Shown here piece by piece: positions 1 to 5,658 of a stretch of DNA of 6,506 nucleotides. Each line of letters begins with the position of its first letter. The stretch's first letter is position 1. This stretch comes from ZCTH02-B3 sp036563895 (GTDB taxonomy: Bacteria; Bacillota; Bacilli; Paenibacillales; Paenibacillaceae). A model generated the notes under the pieces. The model ran no database searches. It was not told the origin of the DNA and worked only from the letters and a program-made list of their open reading frames with translations. Position numbers and translations under genes: made by a program. The stretch covers positions 1-6,506 of the forward strand of contig DATCLN010000100.1 of assembly GCA_036563895.1 (NCBI GenBank), given 5' to 3'.

Positions 1-672
1 GTGGGGCGACAGATCGCCCACTTCGTGGAGAAACAGCGTGCCTCCGTCCGCGGCGGCGATTTTGCCTTCCTCGCCGAACAGCTCGCGGTCCAGGGCTTCT
101 TCCGGCATGGAGGCGCACAGCACGGGAACGAACGGTCCGTCCTTGCGGTGGCTGTGTTCGTGGATCCAGCGCGCGACGGTGCTTTTGCCGCAGCCGCTTT
201 CGCCGATCAGCAGCACGCTGGCGTCCGTCGCGACGACCCGGTCCAGCATGTCCTTGATCTCCCGCATCCGCGCGCTGTGAAACACCACCTGCGCCGTTTC
301 CCGTTCCATCTCCGCGAAGGCCTTCGCCACGACTTCGGCCAGGAATTTCAGATCGATGGGCTTGACGAAATAGTCCGCCGCCCCGCATTTCATGGCCAGC
401 ACCGCGCCTTCGATGTTTCCATAGGCGGTGAGCATGTACACCACGGTGCCGGGGGATATTTCCTTCACCCGCTTCAGCACTTCGAAGCCGGTCATGTCCG
501 TCAGCATGTAATCGAGAATCATCAGGCGGATGGGCAGATACTGCAGTTTGCGAAGGGCGGATCTGCCGTTGTGGGCTTCATAGGTGACGAAGCCCTCCCG
601 CCTCAGCTTGAGCGCGATGTTCCGGCAAAGTTTCACCTCGTCGTCGACCACCAGCACGCCCGGAGTCGTCAT
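1..672 (-). CDS. NtrC-family response regulator with GAFTGA-less AAA+ domain (3' end cut by window)
   Basis: Cytoplasmic response regulator, presumably phosphorylated by the kinase encoded just upstream. The frame is open from ATG at 672 to the window edge, giving 224 residues; the rest of the AAA+ domain and any DNA-binding domain lie outside. The receiver domain (about 5-120) has the acidic pair D10/D11, phospho-acceptor D54 in LMILD, T82 in MLTAYG and K104 in FVKP. After a short linker an NtrC-type AAA+ domain begins (about 131 on), with Walker A GESGCGKS (157-164), ELFG (197-200) and a Walker B-like segment GGTLFLHEVGD (210-220). Compared with the family, about 12 residues carrying the GAFTGA loop are missing between ELFG and GGTLFL, and the usual Walker B Asp is His216. 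Sigma-54 activation is therefore unlikely; the protein may act with sigma-70-type polymerase or without ATPase activity. The start is backed by AAAGGGGG (680-687) seven bases upstream. It lies 34 bases after the kinase, so the two are probably cotranscribed. Confidence 0.9.
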   Translation of the reverse strand, partial: MTTPGVLVVDDEVKLCRNIALKLRREGFVTYEAHNGRSALRKLQYLPIRLMILDYMLTDMTGFEVLKRVKEISPGTVVYMLTAYGNIEGAVLAMKCGAADYFVKPIDLKFLAEVVAKAFAEMERETAQVVFHSARMREIKDMLDRVVATDASVLLIGESGCGKSTVARWIHEHSHRKDGPFVPVLCASMPEEALDRELFGEEGKIAAADGGTLFLHEVGDLSPH

Positions 673-679
673 CGCCGTT

Positions 680-687
680 CCCCCTTT
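680..687 (-). promoter_or_regulatory. Ribosome binding site of the response regulator
   Basis: On the minus strand AAAGGGGG, one mismatch from AAAGGAGG, lies seven bases before the ATG at 672. It sits in the 34-base gap after the kinase stop codon. It fixes the regulator start and shows that the regulator has independent translation initiation within a shared transcript. Confidence 0.7.
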
Positions 688-706
688 GCACGCATTCTCC
701 GTGATG

Positions 707-2752
707 TCAACCTGCCGCCTGCTGCCGGCGCAGCGGGAACCGGCACCGCACCAGCGTACCCTGCCGGACCCGGCTTTCGATTTCCAGGCTGCCGCCGTGC
801 TCCTGCATGATGTCGCGGGCGATGGTCAAACCGAGGCCGGTGCCCCGGTCTTTCGTGGTGAAGAAGGGATTGAACAGCCACTGCATGTGCTCTTCGGGGA
901 TGCCGCAGCCTTCGTCGCGGATCTCCACCCGCGCTTCCTCTTCGTCCGCCGCGATGCGGATCGTGATCGTGCCCCCGTCCTTCATGGATTCCATGCTGTT
1001 CAGGAGCAGATTGAGAAACACCTGGATCAATTTGTTCGGTTTTCCCCGGATCACGGGCAGCGGCGTATGGTATTCCCGCACCACGCGGATCCCCAGTTCG
1101 TCCCGCTTGATCCGGGTCAGGTTGAGCACCCGCTCCATCAGCTGGTCCAGCTCGACGTCGGCGATCTCTTCCTTCCTCGCCCGCGCGAAGGAAAGGAACT
1201 CGTTCACCACCTGCGTCATGCGCCGGATCTCCTCGTCAATGTCCTTGGCCAGGGTGGCCACCCATTCGGAATCCCGGTTCGTCTCGATCTCTTCCAGCAA
1301 AAGTTCGGACGAACTGGCCAGCACCGCCAGCGGGTTCTTCAGTTCATGGGCGATGCCCGTGGAGATCTGGCCGATGATGGCCAGCTTTTCGCTTTGCGCC
1401 GCCTGGGCCTCCCACATCTTGAGCTGCGAGATGTCCTGCACGATGGTGAGGACCCCGTCCTGGAACGGCGCGTTGACCACCTTCAGGATGCGCGTCTGCC
1501 CGTTCTTGTCCGTCCACGCCAGCTCCTGTTCCGGCTTGTCAAGGGAGGAAAACGGCAGGCCGGGCAGCTCGCCGATGCGCTTTCCCTTCACGTCCTCCGC
1601 CTTGAGATCGAACAGGTTCGCCCATTTCTGGTTGACGTGGGTGATCACGCCGCCGCCGTTCAGGGTGGCCAGCGCATACGGGATGCCCTCGATGATGTCC
1701 TGCAAAAACCGGTGCTGCCGCCCGATCCGCGCCGCCATGTCGGTCACCGTCCGGGACAGGTCCCCGATTTCGTCGCGCTGTTTCATCATCGAGGGCGGAA
1801 GCGGCTTGGGCACGCTGTCGCCCCGGAATTGCCGGACGAAATGCGTCAGACGCAGGATCGGAAGAAGCAGGGTGCGGGACGTGAACAGGATGAGTACCAC
1901 GATGAGGCCGAAAAAGCCGAGATAGCTGTACGTCAGCGCTTGGGAAAGCGTTTTCACCGGGGCAAAAGCGACATCTTCCGGAACGCCGACGGCCAGTCCC
2001 CAGTTTTCGCGCATCGTCTGATAGGTCATAAGGCTCGGCTGGCCGCGGTACGACTCCCGGATGGAACCGGAATCGCCCCGCTGCAGGCGCCGGACGATGG
2101 GTTCCTGCGAAAAGTCGCTGCCCCAGTCCGCCTCGTCGGTGGAGGCGATGACGCGCCCTTCGCCGTCGACGAGAAAACTGAAGCCTCCCCGCGTCACGCT
2201 GGTGCTGCGCAGGATGTTGGAAAGATAGTTGCGGCTCAGTTCCGCGACCAGCAGGCCCTGCAGCCGGCGATCCTCATAGAACACGGGAATCGCGACGGTG
2301 ATGGCGCCCTCTCCCTGCGGGTTGGTCACGAGCCCCGTCACCACGTATGTGTAGCTCCAGCGGACGTGGTCGAACTTCGGGTAATCGTATTTTACCCCGC
2401 GCCCCTCGGGATGGAAAGGAGCCTCGAACACCATGTTCTTGTCGGCGTCCAGATAGTAGATGGAATGAATGATGGTGCTGTTGGAAATGGCCAGCTTGGC
2501 CCGCTCGTACATGACGTCGAGCTGCGGCCGCGTCTCGTCGGGAACGCCGGCCACCAGCTGCAGCTGCAAAACGACGCCGCCGATCTCGGTGCTCAGGCGC
2601 TTGACGATCAGTTCGGTGATGCTTTCGTTCTGGCTGATGATGTTGGACTGCATCACGTGCCGGGTGTACTGGACAACCCCCTGGTGGATGCCCAGCGCGG
2701 GAAAAAAAAGCACGGCCAGAAAAAGGATCAGGAATTTGCGCGTGATCTTCAT
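707..2752 (-). CDS. Membrane sensor histidine kinase (dCACHE-like sensor, HAMP, PAS, HisKA, HATPase)
   Basis: A 681-residue two-component sensor kinase that probably binds an external ligand and phosphorylates the regulator encoded downstream. Seen in order: a short cytoplasmic tip (MKITRK), TM1 (about 7-22), an extracytoplasmic region (about 25-270) with dCACHE-like features such as IPVFYEDRRLQGLLVAELS and FSFLVDGEGRVIAS, TM2 (about 276-292), a HAMP-like linker (about 293-345) and a PAS domain (about 347-445). HisKA follows with phospho-acceptor His469 in GIAHELKNPL. The HATPase has the N-box around N585 (LNLLLNSMESM), the G1 box DEGCGIP (613-619), FNPFFTTK (627-634) and GTGLGL (637-642). 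The core resembles NtrB/AtoS-type kinases, matching an NtrC-family partner. ATG at 2752 is chosen because it places TM1 at the N-terminus; an in-frame GTG at 2893 would run the gene through the upstream terminator. No usable Shine-Dalgarno is seen, and a promoter -10 box ends six bases before the ATG. The ligand is unknown; a sugar is a guess from the neighbours. Confidence 0.93.
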   Translation of the reverse strand: MKITRKFLILFLAVLFFPALGIHQGVVQYTRHVMQSNIISQNESITELIVKRLSTEIGGVVLQLQLVAGVPDETRPQLDVMYERAKLAISNSTIIHSIYYLDADKNMVFEAPFHPEGRGVKYDYPKFDHVRWSYTYVVTGLVTNPQGEGAITVAIPVFYEDRRLQGLLVAELSRNYLSNILRSTSVTRGGFSFLVDGEGRVIASTDEADWGSDFSQEPIVRRLQRGDSGSIRESYRGQPSLMTYQTMRENWGLAVGVPEDVAFAPVKTLSQALTYSYLGFFGLIVVLILFTSRTLLLPILRLTHFVRQFRGDSVPKPLPPSMMKQRDEIGDLSRTVTDMAARIGRQHRFLQDIIEGIPYALATLNGGGVITHVNQKWANLFDLKAEDVKGKRIGELPGLPFSSLDKPEQELAWTDKNGQTRILKVVNAPFQDGVLTIVQDISQLKMWEAQAAQSEKLAIIGQISTGIAHELKNPLAVLASSSELLLEEIETNRDSEWVATLAKDIDEEIRRMTQVVNEFLSFARARKEEIADVELDQLMERVLNLTRIKRDELGIRVVREYHTPLPVIRGKPNKLIQVFLNLLLNSMESMKDGGTITIRIAADEEEARVEIRDEGCGIPEEHMQWLFNPFFTTKDRGTGLGLTIARDIMQEHGGSLEIESRVRQGTLVRCRFPLRRQQAAG

Positions 2753-2758
2753 GGCCCT

Positions 2759-2788
2759 ATCATACCCGAGCCCGAAAAAGACTGGCAA
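2759..2788 (-). promoter_or_regulatory. Predicted sigma-A promoter of the kinase-regulator operon
   Basis: On the minus strand TTGCCA (2788-2783, one mismatch to TTGACA) is followed after 18 bases by TATGAT (2764-2759, one mismatch to TATAAT). It lies between the terminator of the upstream operon and the kinase ATG, where a new transcription unit would be expected to start. Only six bases separate the -10 box from the ATG, so the predicted transcript starts at or within a base or two of the start codon. Assigned from consensus match and position only. Confidence 0.55.
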
Positions 2789-2812
2789 TGGTTGCGGTTT
2801 CCTGTGGCAAGC

Positions 2813-2839
2813 AAAAAGTCCGCACAAATTGCGGACTTT
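2813..2839 (-). terminator. Rho-independent terminator of the sugar transport/transketolase operon
   Basis: A perfect 10-bp inverted repeat, AAAGTCCGCA (2815-2824) and TGCGGACTTT (2830-2839), encloses a 5-base loop. On the minus strand the stem runs into TTTTT (2817-2813), as expected of an intrinsic terminator. It lies about 60 bases after the C-terminal transketolase stop codon and upstream of the kinase promoter, so it separates the two operons. The flanking A/T pairs also make it partly symmetrical, but no plus-strand gene exists here to need it. Confidence 0.85.
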
Positions 2840-2854
2840 CGGCCTTATGGAAGG

Positions 2855-2884
2855 GCGGGCGGCACCGCCCGGATTGCCGCCCGC
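2855..2884 (-). repeat. GC-rich hairpin just after the transketolase stop codon
   Basis: A perfect 10-bp inverted repeat, GCGGGCGGCA (2855-2864) and TGCCGCCCGC (2875-2884), has a 10-base loop. An alternative short stem, GGGCGG with CCGCCC and a 2-base loop (2858-2870), uses part of the same sequence. It starts 15 bases after the C-terminal transketolase stop and precedes the intrinsic terminator. No U-tract follows, so on its own it is more likely a 3'-end stabiliser or an auxiliary part of a tandem terminator. Confidence 0.6.
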
Positions 2885-2899
2885 TGAATTCACACTGCG

Positions 2900-3862
2900 T
2901 CAACCCGTCAGCGAGGCGAGGTTTTTCTTTTTGCGGATCGCCCGGCGCGCCGCGTCGGCGATCGCTTCCGGCGTCAGGCCGTATTTCCTCAGCAGCGCGT
3001 GGGGTTCGCCGGATTCGCCGAAGGTATCCGGGGTCCCGACGCGGACTACCGGCACCGGATAATGCTCCGCCAGCACCTCCGCCACCGCGCCGCCCAGTCC
3101 GCCGTAGACGGAATGCTCTTCCGCGGTCACGACGCAGCCGGTCCTTTTCGCCTCGGCGATGATGGTTTCCTGGTCGATCGGCTTGATGGTGTGCATGTTG
3201 ACAACGGAGGCGGAAATGCCTTCCCGCTCCAGCATCTCGCTCGCCTCCAGCGCCATGCCGACCATGATGCCGCAGGCGATGATGCTGACGTCCCCGCCTG
3301 TGCGCAGCGTGCGCGCCTTGCCGATCACAAAGGGCTCCCGGATCCCGTCCGTCACATGCGGGAAAGCCAGCCGGGTGAGCCGCAGATAGACCGGCCCCTG
3401 CATTTCGGCCGCCGCGATGGTGGCCAGGCGCGTTTCGGGTCCGTCCGCCGGCACGATCACCGTCATGCCCGGCATGAGGCGCATGGCCGCGATGTCCTCC
3501 AGCCCCTGGTGGGTCGCCCCGTCTTCCCCGGTGATCAACCCGCCATGGCTGACGGCGATCTTCACGTTCGCGCCGTTGTAGCAGACGGCCATCCGGATCT
3601 GTTCGTTGGCCCGGTTCGCGGCGAACACGGCGAAGGTGGTCGCGAAGGGAATGAGCCCGGCCATGGCCAGCCCCGCCGCCGTGCCGATCATGTCCTGTTC
3701 GGCGATGCCGATCTGGAAGAACCGGTCGGGAAATCGCTGTGCGAACCAGTGGACCCGGATCGCATCCGACAGGTCCGCCGTGAGCGCCACGATCCGCTCA
3801 TCCTTCTCGGCCAGTTCCAGGAGGGTTTTCCCGAACGCGTCGCGTCCGCTCTCCGTACCCAT
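2900..3862 (-). CDS. Transketolase, C-terminal subunit (split type)
   Basis: A 320-residue protein carrying the pyrimidine-binding and C-terminal domains of transketolase. With the N-terminal subunit encoded just upstream it should form the cytoplasmic, thiamine-pyrophosphate-dependent enzyme that moves a two-carbon ketol unit from a ketose to an aldose. Visible family motifs are GIAEQDMIGTAAGLA (52-66) with the catalytic Glu55 that contacts the cofactor pyrimidine, FATTFAVFAANRANEQIR (73-90), SHGGLITGEDGATHQGLED (105-123) and PGMTVIVPAD (131-140). The C-terminal domain includes TAEEHSVYGGLG (246-257) and TPDTFGESGEP (277-287). Length and motifs are normal for the C-subunit of two-gene transketolases; DXS and E1-beta proteins share the fold but fit less well. 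The ATG at 3862 has a GGGGGAGA ribosome site (3871-3878) in the 48-base gap after the N-subunit. It is the last gene before the terminator. The exact sugar phosphate substrate cannot be read from the sequence. Confidence 0.95.
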   Translation of the reverse strand: MGTESGRDAFGKTLLELAEKDERIVALTADLSDAIRVHWFAQRFPDRFFQIGIAEQDMIGTAAGLAMAGLIPFATTFAVFAANRANEQIRMAVCYNGANVKIAVSHGGLITGEDGATHQGLEDIAAMRLMPGMTVIVPADGPETRLATIAAAEMQGPVYLRLTRLAFPHVTDGIREPFVIGKARTLRTGGDVSIIACGIMVGMALEASEMLEREGISASVVNMHTIKPIDQETIIAEAKRTGCVVTAEEHSVYGGLGGAVAEVLAEHYPVPVVRVGTPDTFGESGEPHALLRKYGLTPEAIADAARRAIRKKKNLASLTG

Positions 3863-3910
3863 GTCGTTTCTCTCCCCCGTCTTGTATCTGTCACGATTCC
3901 AACATGTTTG

Positions 3911-4768
3911 TCACGCGTGAACCTGCGCCAAATCCACCAGATCGGAAAACGCCTCGCTGGGCCCGATGGCTTCCAAAGCCCGGACGGCTTCCTCCATGGA
4001 CGGCACCTTGCCGTGCCAGACCGCCTGGTTCTCCATGAACGGGACGCCCTTGGCCATGACGGTGCGGGCGATGATGGCGCACGGCCGGTCGCTTTCCCTG
4101 CGCTTGAACGTCCGGATGGCTTCCCGGATCTGGCCGATGTCATGGCCGTCGATGTCGAGCACGTTCCACCCGAACGCGGCCAGCTTGTCGACCACGGGTT
4201 CGAGGTTTTTGACGTCCTCCACCTTCCCGTCGATCTGCAGCCCGTTCCAGTTCACGATCATGGCCAGGCGGTTCAGGCGGTAATGGGCGGCGGTCATGAC
4301 CGCTTCCCAGATTTGCCCTTCCTGCATTTCCCCGTCGCCGACCAGGCAGTACACGTCCGCGTCGATGCCGCGGAGCCTCAGCCCCAGGGCGACGCCGCAG
4401 GCGATGGACAGTCCCTGCCCGAGCGGGCCGGAGGCCGTCTCGATGCCCGGCAGACGGTCGTGCACGGACGGATGGCCCTGCAGGCGGGAATTGATTTTGC
4501 GGAACGTCAGCAACTCCTCGGCCGGAAAATACCCGCTGCGGGCCAGCGCCGAATAGAGGGCCGCGCAGACGTGGCCGTTGCTGAGCAGAAACCGGTCCCG
4601 TTCTTCCCAGTCGGGCTGGCCGGGACGATGCTTCATTTGGTCAAAATAAAGCACGGCAAGCAGTTCGGCCACGCCGAGGGCTCCTCCGACATGGCCGGAC
4701 CGGCTGACCGCAATCATTTGGATGACGTCGCGGCGGATGCGCCGTGCCACCTGCTCCAGATTGGGCAT
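3911..4768 (-). CDS. Transketolase, N-terminal subunit (split type, TPP-binding)
   Basis: A 285-residue protein that binds the diphosphate end of thiamine pyrophosphate and is the partner of the C-subunit encoded 48 bases downstream. Visible motifs: SGHVGGALGVAELLAVLYF (24-42), RDRFLLSNGHVCAALYSAL (57-75), GHPSVHDRLPGIETASGPLGQG (98-119), the cofactor motif starting GDGEMQEGQIWEA (144-156) and reaching the metal-binding Asn in VNWNGLQIDG (172-181), and AVWHGKVPS (249-257) near the end. The protein stops where a full-length transketolase would continue, so this is the normal split form and not a frameshift. ATG at 4768 is chosen because GGGAGG (4779-4784) lies ten bases upstream; a TTG at 4822 overlapping the permease stop has no ribosome site and would add unrelated residues. 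Linkage to two sugar permeases suggests it serves the transported sugar's pathway. Confidence 0.95.
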   Translation of the reverse strand: MPNLEQVARRIRRDVIQMIAVSRSGHVGGALGVAELLAVLYFDQMKHRPGQPDWEERDRFLLSNGHVCAALYSALARSGYFPAEELLTFRKINSRLQGHPSVHDRLPGIETASGPLGQGLSIACGVALGLRLRGIDADVYCLVGDGEMQEGQIWEAVMTAAHYRLNRLAMIVNWNGLQIDGKVEDVKNLEPVVDKLAAFGWNVLDIDGHDIGQIREAIRTFKRRESDRPCAIIARTVMAKGVPFMENQAVWHGKVPSMEEAVRALEAIGPSEAFSDLVDLAQVHA

Positions 4769-4778
4769 GATCCTTGTT

Positions 4779-4784
4779 CCTCCC
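4779..4784 (-). promoter_or_regulatory. Ribosome binding site that decides the N-terminal transketolase start
   Basis: GGGAGG on the minus strand lies ten bases before ATG 4768. The upstream in-frame TTG at 4822 has no such sequence, so this site supports the shorter 285-residue protein and a true 50-base intergenic gap after the permease gene. Confidence 0.7.
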
Positions 4785-4818
4785 AAGTCGCTTCGATTGG
4801 CTGCCGCCGGCGAATGGT

Positions 4819-5658
4819 TCAACTTTTCACGGCGCCCGAAGTCAGGCCGCTGATCAGCCTTCGCTGAATGATCATGAAAAACACCAGAATCGGAATGGCC
4901 GCCATCACGCCCCCCGCCGTCAGCAAATCCCAGCGCATCACGAAATCGCCGATGAACGTCTTCAGGCCGACCGGAACGGTGTTCGTCCGGACGCTGGAGG
5001 CGAAGGTGACGGCAAACAGGAATTCGTTCCAGGAATAGATGACGATATAGGACGCGGCGGCGACGAGGCCGGGCACGATGACCGGCAGGTGCACGTGCCA
5101 GATCATCCGGACCTCGTTGCAGCCGTCGATTTTGGCCGCTTCATCGATTTCCCGCGGCACGCCGTCGAAAAACCCCTTGATCAGCCAGATGGTGAACGGC
5201 GTGACGAAAGCCGCGTACACGATCACGAGTCCCAGGAGATTTTGCAGAAGCCCCATTTCCCGCATGATCGGATACAGCCCGAGCACGAGGAGGATGGACG
5301 GGAAAAACTGGGACGAAATGAGCAGCGACAAAATCACCGGCTTCCCGCGGTACTCGTGCCTCGACAGGGTGAACCCGGCCGGGATGGCGAGCAGCAGCGT
5401 CGTGATCATGGTGCTTCCGGCCACGACGAGGCTGTTGCGCATGAACCGCAAAAAGTCCGTCTGACCGAGGAGGGCCTTGTACGATTCCAGCGTCCATTTC
5501 TGGGGCAGATACCGGACGGGCATCGTGAACAGTTCCGCCCTATCTTTCAGCGACGTCAGCAGCATCCAGACGTAGGGGCCGAGTGCAAAAACCAGCCAGA
5601 CGGCCAGCAAAGTCCAGAGGGCGATCCGGCTCCATGGGATGCGTTTATTGGACGTCAT
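4819..5658 (-). CDS. Carbohydrate ABC transporter permease, MalG/UgpE type
   Basis: A 279-residue inner membrane protein, one of the two permeases of a CUT1-type sugar importer. It starts with a basic tip and TM1 (about 12-34, ending in the typical GPYVWMLLTSLKD), then about five more hydrophobic segments near 72-98, 106-130, 140-160, 197-218 and 246-266. The ATPase-coupling EAA loop is clear: EIDEAAKIDGCNEVRMIWHV (170-189), followed by LPVIVPG; YSWNEFLFA (208-216) is also typical of the family. The length is normal. ATG at 5658 lies inside the upstream permease gene, overlapping it by 14 bases, and is preceded by AGGAGG and a G-run (5665-5677). The overlap implies translational coupling and matched amounts of the two permeases. 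No ATPase gene is in view; such importers often share an MsmX-type ATPase encoded elsewhere. Substrate specificity lies mostly in the binding protein and cannot be read here. Confidence 0.95.
   Translation of the reverse strand: MTSNKRIPWSRIALWTLLAVWLVFALGPYVWMLLTSLKDRAELFTMPVRYLPQKWTLESYKALLGQTDFLRFMRNSLVVAGSTMITTLLLAIPAGFTLSRHEYRGKPVILSLLISSQFFPSILLVLGLYPIMREMGLLQNLLGLVIVYAAFVTPFTIWLIKGFFDGVPREIDEAAKIDGCNEVRMIWHVHLPVIVPGLVAAASYIVIYSWNEFLFAVTFASSVRTNTVPVGLKTFIGDFVMRWDLLTAGGVMAAIPILVFFMIIQRRLISGLTSGAVKS

Noticed and set aside
1..810. A plus-strand frame opposite the response regulator
   Set aside because: The minus strand encodes a continuous receiver and AAA+ domain with a good ribosome site; the plus frame has no motif.
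584..2887. A 767-residue open frame on the plus strand opposite the kinase
   Set aside because: It is rich in His, Asp, Arg, Gln and Pro with no domain pattern, and it is antisense to a kinase whose motifs are all in place. Long mirror frames are common in GC-rich genes.
2753..2893. A longer kinase starting at GTG 2893
   Set aside because: The extra 47 residues would be translated from the terminator and GC-rich hairpin, have no ribosome site, and would put a Pro/Arg-rich tail before TM1.
3888..3920. Repeated TGTCACG and the palindromes AACATGTT and TCACGCGTGA around the N-subunit stop codon
   Set aside because: They are short, have no U-tract or promoter elements nearby, and sit in a 48-base intra-operon gap; likely chance.
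2900..4768. A single transketolase broken by a frameshift or stop
   Set aside because: The two halves are separated by 48 bases with a dedicated ribosome site, and each has the normal length and ends of the known two-subunit form.
4769..4822. A longer N-terminal transketolase subunit starting at TTG 4822, overlapping the permease stop
   Set aside because: It has no Shine-Dalgarno and the added residues do not resemble the family, while ATG 4768 has GGGAGG at a usable distance.
2999..4867. A 622-residue open frame on the plus strand opposite both transketolase genes
   Set aside because: It has the same biased composition, no recognisable motif, and covers two unmistakable minus-strand genes.
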